Shown piece after piece: positions 6,199-12,343 of a DNA stretch of 43,013 bases. The notes under the pieces were generated by a model. That model searched no databases. It was given only the letters and a program-made list of their open reading frames with translations, and was not told where the DNA came from. The DNA comes from a virus: IMG/VR virus record IMGVR_UViG_3300034374_000896, positions 1 through 43,013 of that record; one strand, given 5' to 3'. The translations under genes were made by a program, and so were the position numbers. Position 1 is the first letter of the stretch. Each line of letters begins with the position of its first letter.

Positions 6199-6417
6199 AT
6201 GAAAGTAGTTTATGTTATTCACGGCTCAGACAATGACGGCACACTAGGCGCATTCAATCGCAAGAGTGATGCACTCGATAACGCAATCGCATATGTAGGT
6301 GATAACGCCGTCATAGACGGGGACGATAGCTGTTGGCATTTCAATATTTATGGTGATCGCCGCAATGCATCCATCCAATTGGTCCCGCTCGACGTTGAAC
6401 TTACAGTTCCTGCATAA
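6199..6417 (+). CDS. Small acidic hypothetical protein (72 aa)
   Basis: ATG at 6199 preceded by GAAAGGA at good spacing. The product is MKVVYVIHGSDNDGTLGAFN, then repeated acidic segments and a C-terminal SIQLVPLDVELTVPA. It looks like a small alpha/beta fold. A terminator with a UUCG tetraloop follows 6 bp after the stop, and palindromic elements sit on both sides, so it forms its own unit. Unknown function. Confidence 0.65.
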   Translation: MKVVYVIHGSDNDGTLGAFNRKSDALDNAIAYVGDNAVIDGDDSCWHFNIYGDRRNASIQLVPLDVELTVPA

Positions 6418-6423
6418 ACACAG

Positions 6424-6449
6424 CCGCCCTTCGGGGCGGTTTTCTTTTG
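6424..6449 (+). terminator. Strong intrinsic terminator
   Basis: CCGCCC (6424-6429), UUCG-type loop and GGGCGG (6434-6439), followed by TTTTCTTTT. This is a textbook rho-independent terminator after the 72-aa gene. Confidence 0.85.
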
Positions 6450-6455
6450 TCCCCC

Positions 6456-6478
6456 TATCTTCGGACCGTCCGAAAATA
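6456..6478. repeat. Palindromic element, copy c
   Basis: Core TTCGGACCGTCCGAA at 6460-6474, 16 bp after the terminator stem and 20 bp before the ATG at 6499. This repeats the order terminator, palindrome, ribosome site, gene seen at copy b. Confidence 0.8.
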
Positions 6479-6498
6479 CAACACAAGGATTTTTTGAT

Positions 6499-6621
6499 AT
6501 GACTAGCAAACAACGCAAAGCGAAACAACGCACTCACACCTTTATGCTCCTGCTCAATATGCTATGCCTGTGCCTGTTCGGCTATGTGCTCGGCTATGCT
6601 ATGGGTGCGGGGCTGCTGTGA
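6499..6621 (+). CDS. Small membrane protein (40 aa)
   Basis: The ATG at 6499 follows AAGGATTTTTTGAT, almost the same leader as the gene at 5578 (AAGGATTTTCGAT). The product has a basic head (MTSKQRKAKQRTHT) and a hydrophobic, Leu/Met/Cys-rich tail (~15-40) that should cross the membrane once. Such early micro-proteins in phages often alter host membrane processes; no specific homolog recognised. Confidence 0.55.
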   Translation: MTSKQRKAKQRTHTFMLLLNMLCLCLFGYVLGYAMGAGLL

Positions 6622-6622
6622 T

Positions 6623-6802
6623 ATGGGACGCAGAAAATACCCGCTACGCAAGCGTATACTGATGCGACCTATGAAGTTCTGTTGGCCTCATTATGGTGGG
6701 GTTGACAAACATTTTATGGGGTGTCATTCTTATATACATACGAGATCGAAACCGCTATCTTCGGACCGTCCGATGACAGCACAACCCAGAAGGAGAAAAT
6801 GA
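6623..6802 (+). CDS. Doubtful small basic ORF (59 aa) containing palindrome copy d
   Basis: ATG at 6623 just after the stop of the 40-aa gene (TGATATG). The product is very basic (MGRRKYPLRKRILMRPMKF) and its C-terminal part, SKPLSSDRPMTAQPRRRK, is encoded by palindrome copy d and its flanks. It stops at 6802, two bases before the next ATG. A TTGACA box at 6702 lies within it. It could be a real gene extended by the palindrome, or an intergenic region that is open by chance. Confidence 0.3.
   Translation: MGRRKYPLRKRILMRPMKFCWPHYGGVDKHFMGCHSYIHTRSKPLSSDRPMTAQPRRRK
6756..6773. repeat. Palindromic element, copy d (right arm degraded)
   Basis: TATCTTCGGAC / C / GTCCGAT: the left arm is intact and the right arm decays after GTCCGA. 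It ends 30 bp before the ATG at 6804. Confidence 0.7.
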
Positions 6803-6803
6803 T

Positions 6804-7247
6804 ATGGGTGAATATGTAATCTTTGCAATCGACAACGATGATGACGTACACACTAACGCTAAGTTCCTACGCTACGTAGATGAGCGTGAGGTGATGGGTA
6901 AAACCAAAGGCAAGATGAAGCTATGCATCGGCTCATACAAGGGCAAGCTTGAACGCTCGTACATAATGAGATGGGATGACTTTATGGAACACATCGCTGA
7001 GTCTGGCTATGTAGATAAGCAAGAGTCTATCCTGATACTGCGTGATGGGTACTACGGCAAGGTGTACGCCACGCTCAAGTTCAACAATGAGGCAGGGCAG
7101 TTCCCTAATGTAGGGTATGATGACTTGTTCTTGGGTGAGTTCAAATCCATCCCTGCAAGTGAGGCACAGTATGAGGAGGCGTGGACATACCGCCCAGACC
7201 TTGACACATACTATGTATGCGAGGAGATCACGGAGGAGGTGGCTTAG
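6804..7247 (+). CDS. Acidic hypothetical early protein (147 aa)
   Basis: The ATG at 6804 has AAGGAG upstream. It starts MGEYVIFAIDNDDDVHTNAK, with a central basic patch (GKTKGKMKLCIGSYKGKLER) and a long acidic C-terminal half ending YVCEEITEEVA. The net negative charge and beta-rich pattern recall DNA-mimic or host-inhibitor proteins, but this is only a resemblance. Flanked by palindromic copies d and e. Confidence 0.7.
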   Translation: MGEYVIFAIDNDDDVHTNAKFLRYVDEREVMGKTKGKMKLCIGSYKGKLERSYIMRWDDFMEHIAESGYVDKQESILILRDGYYGKVYATLKFNNEAGQFPNVGYDDLFLGEFKSIPASEAQYEEAWTYRPDLDTYYVCEEITEEVA

Positions 7248-7255
7248 GCCATCTC

Positions 7256-7278
7256 TTTCTTCGGACCGTCCGTAAATA
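7256..7278. repeat. Palindromic element, copy e
   Basis: TTTCTTCGGAC / C / GTCCGTAAATA; two arm positions differ from consensus. It lies between the stop at 7247 and the ATG at 7293. Confidence 0.7.
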
Positions 7279-7292
7279 GAGGAGTTGACAAT

Positions 7293-7454
7293 ATGGACAA
7301 GATTAAATTACAAGGTGGCTTCCACTGGAGCGACGAAGAGATTTTGTATTTCTTTGATACGCATTGGGGTGTCACAGTAGAGAAACTGAGTGCGATGTGT
7401 GGACGTTCAGTGCCATACGTCAAGCAGCTATTATTAGAGGAGCAATACCAATGA
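7293..7454 (+). CDS. Small HTH-like DNA-binding protein (53 aa)
   Basis: The ATG at 7293 follows AGAGGAG. The product is MDKIKLQGGFHWSDEEILYF, then FDTHWGVTVEKLSAMCGRSVPYV and KQLLLEEQYQ. The order W-S-D-E-E-I..F....G.T.EKLS...GRS...V is that of a small helix-turn-helix of the GcrA/SANT type (a WTDE helix, then a recognition helix). A small stand-alone HTH in the early operon is a candidate transcription regulator. Its stop overlaps the next gene (ATGA). The family assignment is by eye. Confidence 0.6.
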   Translation: MDKIKLQGGFHWSDEEILYFFDTHWGVTVEKLSAMCGRSVPYVKQLLLEEQYQ

Positions 7455-7717
7455 AACGTCACGCTAAATCTGCATACACTATGCTCAAGAATATGGGTGT
7501 GCCTATGTACATTCACGAAGGTGAGAGCTATCACTTCCTGATCAGCGCAGAGGAGAACTACGATACAGTATGGGCTGACTATTGGGCTATGTCTGATGGT
7601 TCCTATGGTGAGCTAGATGACTTCGGTGTAAACGAAAAGATTAACAAGGTGTTAGATCAGTATGATCTATTCTGTGAATGGCAGAACCCTGGTGCGTTAG
7701 GAGTGTATGATGCGTAA
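7451..7717 (+). CDS. Hypothetical protein (88 aa)
   Basis: The ATG at 7451 overlaps the stop of the HTH gene by 4 bp, with GAGGAG just upstream. Product starts MKRHAKSAYTMLKNMGVPMY and is acidic and aromatic (DTVWADYWAMSDGSYGELDD), ending in GVYDA. It ends with the junction GATGCGTAAG, which also starts the next gene (MRK). Unknown function. Confidence 0.6.
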   Translation: MKRHAKSAYTMLKNMGVPMYIHEGESYHFLISAEENYDTVWADYWAMSDGSYGELDDFGVNEKINKVLDQYDLFCEWQNPGALGVYDA

Positions 7718-7892
7718 GCAACCTATAACACTCGTAAATACTATTGATGGGGAAGTGTGGGAAGCCACACTGTTTGATATACTGCGTGAAATAAATGATG
7801 ATCGTGGTGAGGAATGGGAACCCTACGATGAAACCGATTGGCTAGAAGGACTGTTGAACTTTACTACTTGGGAGATAAAGAAAGATGCGTAA
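7710..7892 (+). CDS. Small acidic protein (60 aa)
   Basis: Of two adjacent ATG codons (7707, 7710) the second has better spacing from TAGGAG. Product MRKQPITLVNTIDGEVWEAT, then an acidic, Trp-rich tail (EEWEPYDETDWLEG). It ends with the same GATGCGTAAG junction used by the preceding gene. Unknown. Confidence 0.55.
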   Translation: MRKQPITLVNTIDGEVWEATLFDILREINDDRGEEWEPYDETDWLEGLLNFTTWEIKKDA

Positions 7893-8124
7893 GAGATACT
7901 ATGTAAATGTGTATGAGTATAGCCGTGAGTACGGTGGCCCAGAAGAAGGCGGGTGGTACTACGATGCAGGCTATAACGGTTATGTGTGGAACTCATACTT
8001 CGATGAGGACGCTGCACTCAATAGAGCAACTGAACTTAGGATGGGTATTGACAAACATCTGAAGGTCAGAGTAGAAGAGCATAGACCTAGGGATTGGCCT
8101 GAGGTTAGACCACATTACGAGTGA
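7885..8124 (+). CDS. Tyr/Gly-rich small protein (79 aa)
   Basis: ATG at 7885 inside the previous gene's last codons. Product MRKRYYVNVYEYSREYGGPE, then EGGWYYDAGYNGYVWNSYFDED, with a charged C-terminal helix (RVEEHRPRDWPEVRPHYE). The pattern resembles small phage proteins with a single beta-sheet and helix. Function unknown. Confidence 0.55.
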   Translation: MRKRYYVNVYEYSREYGGPEEGGWYYDAGYNGYVWNSYFDEDAALNRATELRMGIDKHLKVRVEEHRPRDWPEVRPHYE

Positions 8125-8135
8125 TGGAGAATGTA

Positions 8136-8282
8136 ATGACTGATCAAGAAAAAGAACAGCTAGTACGTGAGAGCTTACGCTTTGTACGTGAGGCTATCAA
8201 GGAAGCTATTGACAATGATGACACATCAGGTTTAACTGGTGCTCTATATGTCATCGGCCTACTGGATGGCACAGAAAGATAA
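8136..8282 (+). CDS. Small helical protein (48 aa)
   Basis: ATG at 8136 with GGAGAATGTA upstream, stop at 8280-8282. Product MTDQEKEQLVRESLRFVREA, then IKEAIDNDDTSGLTGALYVI and GLLDGTER. Two amphipathic helices are likely. Positioned in the chain between 79-aa and HhH genes. Unknown. Confidence 0.5.
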   Translation: MTDQEKEQLVRESLRFVREAIKEAIDNDDTSGLTGALYVIGLLDGTER

Positions 8283-8306
8283 AACGATACGAGAGGAGAC
8301 TTCACA

Positions 8307-8927
8307 ATGTATCAACGTGACTGTAACGCAATCGCTCAATACGCTATGGCATCAGCCGATGGATTGTATGACGTGATAGAGTTCACCCTATGCACAATCA
8401 ATATGCCACTCTCACGTGTCATACAGCAGCGTGTATCTATTAAAGCGGAGGGCATCCACAGCAAGTGGGTGTCCAGTACCAAGGCGCAAGGCATAGAGTA
8501 TGCCAAGGCTAACGCCCAGCGCTTGCACGAAAAGATCAACTCTATCGCTCAGCAGTATGGCAAGGACACTATTGACGGTGCTCAAGAGGCTGTCGATTTG
8601 TTTGTGTCTATTCCGTCTATCGGTATGGTCAAGGCGGGTTTCATTGCACAGATGTGCGGCTTTGAGGTGGCTTGTCTGGATCGCCACAACATTCGTATGC
8701 TCGGACGGTCCGAAGATAGCTTGCTGCTTAACAAGAAGGTCAAGCCTGAGCTACGCCGCCGCAAGATACGTGACTACGTTAAGCTGTGTAGACGCAGAGG
8801 TGCCGAGTACTGGTGGAACACGTGGTGTAACTACGTAGCTGACAAGGGTGGTATGAATAAGTCCTTGCCAACTGGTGATGCTGTGTCTAAGTATCACGTC
8901 ACTGCAATTATGGAGTTAGAACAATGA
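8307..8927 (+). CDS. Helix-hairpin-helix protein related to DNA glycosylases (206 aa)
   Basis: The ATG at 8307 follows GAGAGGAG. Residues ~98-130 read LFVSIPSIGMVKAGFIAQMC, then GFEVACLDRHNIRMLG. This is a helix-hairpin-helix (I-P-S-I-G-x-x-K-A) followed by an Asp-containing segment (CLDRHN), the order found in HhH-GPD glycosylases and EndoIII relatives. A base-excision or structure-specific DNA-binding role is likely but not proven; no Fe-S cysteine cluster is visible. Palindrome copy f is inserted right after this motif and encodes GRSEDS. The C-terminus is basic (LRRRKIRDYVKLCRRRG). It ends in the GGAGTTAGAACAATGA junction. Confidence 0.6.
   Translation: MYQRDCNAIAQYAMASADGLYDVIEFTLCTINMPLSRVIQQRVSIKAEGIHSKWVSSTKAQGIEYAKANAQRLHEKINSIAQQYGKDTIDGAQEAVDLFVSIPSIGMVKAGFIAQMCGFEVACLDRHNIRMLGRSEDSLLLNKKVKPELRRRKIRDYVKLCRRRGAEYWWNTWCNYVADKGGMNKSLPTGDAVSKYHVTAIMELEQ
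8696..8718. repeat. Palindromic element, copy f, inside the HhH gene
   Basis: TATGCTCGGAC / G / GTCCGAAGATA in opposite orientation to most copies (central G on the plus strand). It is in frame within the HhH gene and encodes YMLGRSEDS-like residues without breaking the reading frame. Confidence 0.8.
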
Positions 8928-9130
8928 AGACAGTTAAGATACGTTTAAATACTACGGTTGAATACGAGGTCACACGCCGTGTAGCAGACGATTGTACTGA
9001 TGATGAGCTTCGTAATATGGCAGATAATTTAGAGCGTGATGATTTGTATGATGAACCTGATGCCAAACAGATATGTTATTATACTGAATGGATTGGTTGG
9101 GATGTTGTACCAGAGGAGTTAGAACAATGA
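8924..9130 (+). CDS. Acidic small protein (68 aa)
   Basis: Starts at the ATGA overlap (8924) of the first GGAGTTAGAACAATGA junction. Product MKTVKIRLNTTVEYEVTRRV, then an acidic stretch (ADDCTDDELRNMADNLERDD) and EWIGWDVVPEELEQ. It ends with a second copy of the same junction. Unknown function. Confidence 0.55.
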   Translation: MKTVKIRLNTTVEYEVTRRVADDCTDDELRNMADNLERDDLYDEPDAKQICYYTEWIGWDVVPEELEQ

Positions 9131-9459
9131 GTAACGATGTAGCATACAAGATGATCAACGATGTGATTACACACACTGAGTGCGTAGTAATGATATCGTG
9201 GGAGGGTGAGATAGATTACACAGGCCGCAACCCTGATGCGATATGGGAAGCTGCCACTGCGTGTGATGAGGTAGAGCTTGAGCTATGCACCGTGAACCCT
9301 GACACACTGGAGCTTACACCTGTAGACTGGGCATACCTAGTGCACGGCAATGCACCTGATGAAACTATCTGTGACTGCTTGCACGGCAAGTGGATTGATA
9401 ACTGGTGTAACGTTACCGACTTTGGTAGCAAACCTTATGTAATGGAGTTAGAACAATGA
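9127..9459 (+). CDS. Acidic Cys/Trp-containing protein (110 aa)
   Basis: Starts at the ATGA overlap at 9127; the longer frame from 9088 has no ribosome site. Product MSNDVAYKMINDVITHTECV, many acidic and aromatic residues, C-terminal DCLHGKWIDNWCNVTDF and MELEQ. Six cysteines could bind metal. It ends with the third GGAGTTAGAACAATGA copy. Confidence 0.55.
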   Translation: MSNDVAYKMINDVITHTECVVMISWEGEIDYTGRNPDAIWEAATACDEVELELCTVNPDTLELTPVDWAYLVHGNAPDETICDCLHGKWIDNWCNVTDFGSKPYVMELEQ

Positions 9460-9599
9460 AGTATAAGTTTATCATATCATATCCTGACGGACAGTATCAT
9501 CTGTGGAATGCTATGCCTGACAACGAATGGCAGATCACATTCGAGTACGAAGAGCAGATGCTAAAGTTTATGCAGAGATTACTTCAGGAGGAAAACTAA
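9456..9599 (+). CDS. Small protein (47 aa)
   Basis: ATG at 9456 from the third junction copy. Product MKYKFIISYPDGQYHLWNAM, then PDNEWQITFEYEEQMLKFMQ, RLLQEEN. Short beta strands followed by one amphipathic helix. TAATG overlap with the next gene. Unknown. Confidence 0.5.
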   Translation: MKYKFIISYPDGQYHLWNAMPDNEWQITFEYEEQMLKFMQRLLQEEN

Positions 9600-9841
9600 T
9601 GCCCCTAATATGTAGAGCAACACGAACAGAACTTGTAGCTGAGATTGCAGGTGCTGTACTAGAGAATATGTACTATGCTAATGTGACTGCACCAGAGGAC
9701 TTGTACTTTCACGACAAGGTGCACGACTGTGTGATGTACACGGATGATGCACAAGATAGATTCAATACGCTATTCGATATAGTCGAGGAGACTATAGGTA
9801 GCTACTTACTTAACGAGGAGATGAGTGATGCCCAGAGTTAG
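9599..9841 (+). CDS. Hypothetical protein (80 aa)
   Basis: ATG at 9599 with a strong CAGGAGGAAA ribosome site, overlapping the previous stop (TAATG). Product MPLICRATRTELVAEIAGAV, then LENMYYANVTAPEDLYFHDK and an acidic helical tail. An upstream in-frame start at 9527 lies inside the previous gene and is not preferred. Unknown. Confidence 0.55.
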   Translation: MPLICRATRTELVAEIAGAVLENMYYANVTAPEDLYFHDKVHDCVMYTDDAQDRFNTLFDIVEETIGSYLLNEEMSDAQS

Positions 9842-10019
9842 ATCGACAGCACAAATGATTAGCTTCTTGGATTGGGAGGGTTATGTACCTGATGATATTC
9901 CAGAGGACGAATGGTGGCGTTGGATCAAGGACAACGTTGACGGTGGCGAGTTCAACGACAGCGGTGTAGGTGATTGGGTATGGGAAACAGATGTGGAGTT
10001 ATTGGAAGATGAGAGTTGA
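9828..10019 (+). CDS. Trp-rich acidic small protein (63 aa)
   Basis: ATG at 9828, seven bases after GAGGAG, overlapping the upstream gene. Product MPRVRSTAQMISFLDWEGYV, PDDIPEDEWWRWIKDNVDGG, then VGDWVWETDVELLEDES. Seven tryptophans in 63 residues is unusual. Unknown. Confidence 0.5.
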   Translation: MPRVRSTAQMISFLDWEGYVPDDIPEDEWWRWIKDNVDGGEFNDSGVGDWVWETDVELLEDES

Positions 10020-10149
10020 TAGACGTACAGATGAATCGGTTTATGTAGAAATAAATGGATGGGTTATTTACTTAGAGGTGTCGGAAGCCACAGGAAATAA
10101 ACCTTATGTAAGTAAATGGAAGAAAGGGTGTGTCAATGAAACGAGTTGA
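10009..10149 (+). CDS. Small beta-rich protein (46 aa)
   Basis: ATG at 10009 within the end of the previous gene (TTGGAAGATGAG), stop at 10147-10149. Product MRVDRRTDESVYVEINGWVI, YLEVSEATGNKPYVSKWKKG, CVNETS. Overlaps the start of the next gene by 14 bp. Plausible from position and open frame only. Confidence 0.4.
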   Translation: MRVDRRTDESVYVEINGWVIYLEVSEATGNKPYVSKWKKGCVNETS

Positions 10150-10543
10150 AGTATACTTTAATCTGCACAAGAAGTTATTCAGTGTGCGTGACTGTAAGAC
10201 AGGGCGTGTGATTGACCACACTAATCACATTGCTATCGCTAACCCTCAGTTCGTAGTACGTAAGGCAGGACGTGAGCGTGTACTACGTGAGCGTAAGAAG
10301 AATGTCCACGCTTTTGTACGTGGTTACATCTTGCCAGAGGATGACGAGGCTTGTGCTCGTAACTACTTCCACGCTGTGTTTCACGGCAAGGAGGTGACGT
10401 ACAATCCATACAAGTACAGCAGCTTCGTAGTTAAGGACACTGGAGAGCCTATTGACAAAGCAACATTGGCTGTGCTAACTGGTGGTGGTGACCAGAAGGT
10501 TACGACAAAGGTGATGCTAGGAGCAGGCTATGAATACATATAA
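10136..10543 (+). CDS. Basic hypothetical protein (135 aa)
   Basis: ATG at 10136 preceded by an AAAGGG run; GTG at 10130 is an alternative. Product MKRVEVYFNLHKKLFSVRDC, with a basic central segment (VRKAGRERVLRERKKNVHAF) and a C-terminal Gly-rich turn (LTGGGDQKVTTK). The basic residues suggest nucleic-acid binding. No family recognised. Confidence 0.65.
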   Translation: MKRVEVYFNLHKKLFSVRDCKTGRVIDHTNHIAIANPQFVVRKAGRERVLRERKKNVHAFVRGYILPEDDEACARNYFHAVFHGKEVTYNPYKYSSFVVKDTGEPIDKATLAVLTGGGDQKVTTKVMLGAGYEYI

Positions 10544-10745
10544 AATATTCATTGACGGTAAGTTCATAGCAACTGTACCTGAAGATCGTATAGATGGTAC
10601 GCTCAAGAAGTTAAGACATTACAAAGTAGATGTAAGGAGACACAACAATGACTATGCATACACTCGACGAGACAGACGAGGATACCCGCTACCTTTCCGA
10701 GGTGATCAACGACAACAAGTATTTGATTACGGCTTGCAGGACTGA
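10530..10745 (+). CDS. Basic small protein (71 aa), long overlap with next gene
   Basis: ATG at 10530 inside the previous gene's end. Product MNTYKIFIDGKFIATVPEDR, then a basic Tyr/Arg-rich half (VDVRRHNNDYAYTRRDRRGY). Its last 98 bp overlap the gene at 10648 in another frame, which has its own strong ribosome site. Either the C-terminal part is a real overlap or this frame is partly accidental. Confidence 0.4.
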   Translation: MNTYKIFIDGKFIATVPEDRIDGTLKKLRHYKVDVRRHNNDYAYTRRDRRGYPLPFRGDQRQQVFDYGLQD

Positions 10746-10950
10746 GCAGTCAGGCATACGTATGCTTGCATTGCTTGAGACCCTGTTCAACTTCGCTTGG
10801 TTTGATCTATCTTCGGACCGTCCGAAGTTAAGACTCGATGAGTATGACTACGATAGGTTCCTTGAGTACAGACACGAACTCATACGTCCTGTACCCAAGG
10901 CTGCCTACAAACCTAAACTTATTGTCATAGACGGAGGGCTTGACAAATGA
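10648..10950 (+). CDS. Acidic protein (100 aa) containing palindrome copy g
   Basis: The ATG at 10648 follows AAGGAGACACAACA. Product MTMHTLDETDEDTRYLSEVI, a hydrophobic helix (MLALLETLFNFAWF), then SSDRPK encoded by palindrome copy g, and DEYDYDRFLEYRHEL. The palindrome is in frame and sits at a junction between two helical segments. The stop overlaps the next ATG (ATGA). Unknown function. Confidence 0.6.
   Translation: MTMHTLDETDEDTRYLSEVINDNKYLITACRTEQSGIRMLALLETLFNFAWFDLSSDRPKLRLDEYDYDRFLEYRHELIRPVPKAAYKPKLIVIDGGLDK
10808..10830. repeat. Palindromic element, copy g, inside a coding gene
   Basis: TATCTTCGGAC / C / GTCCGAAGTTA; core at 10812-10826. It is read as LSSDRPK, the same peptide frame as the 27.5-kb copy (VSSDRPN). 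Confidence 0.8.
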
Positions 10951-11081
10951 TTACTAAACAACTAAACCTGAAGATACTTGATATGTGTGAGAAGATATTG
11001 CCTAACACTCGTATGGCTAACAACGCAGAACTCAAGAACTTACTATCTGAAATTCGTACAGCACTAGAGGAGACAAAATAA
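10947..11081 (+). CDS. Small helical protein (44 aa)
   Basis: ATG at 10947 (ATGA overlap), with GGAGGG 12 nt upstream. Product MITKQLNLKILDMCEKILPN, TRMANNAELKNLLSEIRTAL, EETK. Two helices likely. TAATG overlap with the following gene. Unknown. Confidence 0.5.
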   Translation: MITKQLNLKILDMCEKILPNTRMANNAELKNLLSEIRTALEETK

Positions 11082-11305
11082 TGTTTGTATGTTTCGCAAC
11101 TAAACCACTTAACGATGGCACTACTGGCTTCCGCTTTAACTTCGCAGGCATCAAGGGCTTGACCCGCAAGCGCCAATATATCAAACGCTTTGGCGTGACA
11201 CGTGGTGCTTGTATGACTGCATACCACATAGGTAAGCGCAGCGTGTACATCGAACAGTCTGGCAACAAGCGTGGCTCACGTAAGGTGCGTCACTTTGCAG
11301 GCTAA
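11081..11305 (+). CDS. Strongly basic small protein (74 aa)
   Basis: ATG at 11081 with GAGGAGACAAAATA upstream. Product MFVCFATKPLNDGTTGFRFN, then Lys/Arg-rich sequence (GLTRKRQYIKRFGVTRG, GKRSVYIEQSGNKRGSRKVR). Probably binds nucleic acid. Followed by a hairpin terminator. No family recognised. Confidence 0.6.
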   Translation: MFVCFATKPLNDGTTGFRFNFAGIKGLTRKRQYIKRFGVTRGACMTAYHIGKRSVYIEQSGNKRGSRKVRHFAG

Positions 11306-11311
11306 ACTAGT

Positions 11312-11325
11312 GGGGCTTCGGCCCC
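11312..11325 (+). terminator. Hairpin with UUCG loop
   Basis: GGGGC-TTCG-GCCCC, 7 bp after the stop at 11305, followed by GCCTTTACTT. The U-tract is weak, so this may be an attenuating or mRNA-stabilising hairpin. Confidence 0.6.
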
Positions 11326-11353
11326 GCCTTTACTTATACATAGGAGAACAACA

Positions 11354-11839
11354 ATGCCTAACTGGTGTATGAATACAATCACTGTCAGTGGAACCAAAGA
11401 GAAGATGGATGCTCTGGTTGCTGCTGCTCAAGAAGATAAACTATTAGAGTTCCTTAACCCTATCGGTGAGTGGGACTACGGCACAGCACTCGAAGAGTGG
11501 GGTACTAAGTGGGAGATCAGTGACGCTACTGTAGATGGACCTGAAGAGATTGAAGGTGATTACTTTGCTTACGTGAGCTTTGATAGTGCGTGGGGTCCAC
11601 CCATCGCAGCCTATCAGAATGGTGAAGCTAATCACGACATCAAAATATCTGCGTCATACTATGAGCCAGGTATGTGCTTCATAGGTCTGTATGATCTAGG
11701 CGAAGACAACAGCTACGAAGTAGACTTTACAGATGATGACTGGTCTGATAATGTACCTAGTGATCTAATCTCTGAGTGGAGTTTAGATGATGAGTATGAG
11801 AACTGGAAAGAATACCAAGAGGAGTATGAAGATGCCTAA
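11354..11839 (+). CDS. Api92/YubB-like ferredoxin-fold protein (161 aa)
   Basis: Begins MPNWCMNTITVSGTKEKMDA, the hallmark MPNWC.N.....G start of the Api92-like/DUF1281 family found on plasmids and phages (ferredoxin-like fold). The central segment FAYVSFDSAWGPPIAAYQNG and AYYEPGMCFIGLYD-like stretch fit the family. Very acidic C-terminus (DDDWSDNVPSDLISEWSLDD). Family function is not established; it may be a DNA-mimic or anti-defence protein. The next gene starts inside its last codons. Confidence 0.75.
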   Translation: MPNWCMNTITVSGTKEKMDALVAAAQEDKLLEFLNPIGEWDYGTALEEWGTKWEISDATVDGPEEIEGDYFAYVSFDSAWGPPIAAYQNGEANHDIKISASYYEPGMCFIGLYDLGEDNSYEVDFTDDDWSDNVPSDLISEWSLDDEYENWKEYQEEYEDA

Positions 11840-12011
11840 CTATGATGATCCACGTTTGTCACCTATCAATGAGGAGCATAATCGTGTAGCTCGTGCTATC
11901 GACGATGCTGACTGGGATGGTGAGTTCGATGAGGCTGATGCTTTACGTCAAGAGCTACGCCACATTGATGCACTACGTGACAAGGGGGAACTGTATGTTC
12001 CAAATTTTTAA
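11832..12011 (+). CDS. Small acidic helical protein (59 aa)
   Basis: ATG at 11832 overlaps the previous stop. Product MPNYDDPRLSPINEEHNRVA, RAIDDADWDGEFDEADALRQ, ELRHIDALRDKGELYVPNF. The helical-hairpin pattern (alternating A/E/L) is typical of small regulatory phage proteins. Unknown function. Confidence 0.55.
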   Translation: MPNYDDPRLSPINEEHNRVARAIDDADWDGEFDEADALRQELRHIDALRDKGELYVPNF

Positions 12012-12084
12012 AGACCTACTATTGTACTGCGCCATCGTACTGATGGCGTGGGTTACATTTGGTCTAGGCTTTGGAGTATTTTAA
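11995..12084 (+). CDS. Single-helix membrane peptide (29 aa)
   Basis: ATG at 11995 preceded by AAGGGGGAACTGT. The product is MFQIFKDLLLYCAIVLMAWV, TFGLGFGVF, nearly all hydrophobic, and it ends at 12084. Good ribosome site and close packing (17-bp overlap upstream) support it despite the short length. Confidence 0.45.
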   Translation: MFQIFKDLLLYCAIVLMAWVTFGLGFGVF

Positions 12085-12085
12085 T

Positions 12086-12265
12086 ATGACAGAAGAGAGT
12101 GGAGAAGAGGATGACCCGACTGATGATGTTACACACTGGGTTGGTAATCTACCTGAGTCGAGTACTGACAGCACTGAGCGTACTGATAAACGTAATCCTC
12201 GGAGGACAAAACAATCAGACGTTCAGCGCAAGGAACTACCAGTGGCAAAAGGAAAAGAAACCTAA
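12086..12265 (+). CDS. Low-complexity acidic/basic small ORF (59 aa)
   Basis: ATG at 12086, GGAG nine bases upstream. Product MTEESGEEDDPTDDVTHWVG, then Ser/Thr/Arg-rich sequence (DSTERTDKRNPRRTKQSDVQ). A second frame over the same DNA (to 12350) ends in QWQKEKKPNVVYFIDLVLG, then HCVECWAYWKVRKKW, which looks more protein-like at its end but has no ATG near its GGAGGA site at 12201. One of the two may be a frameshifted remnant. Confidence 0.35.
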   Translation: MTEESGEEDDPTDDVTHWVGNLPESSTDSTERTDKRNPRRTKQSDVQRKELPVAKGKET

Positions 12266-12343
12266 CGTTGTGTACTTCATTGATCTTGTGCTAGGGCAAG
12301 GACATTGTGTAGAGTGTTGGGCATACTGGAAAGTGAGGAAAAA

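Noticed and set aside
6702-6736. Promoter from TTGACA at 6702 to TATATA at 6731
   Set aside because: The spacer is 23 bp and no good -10 box lies at 16-18 bp, so it is not convincing.
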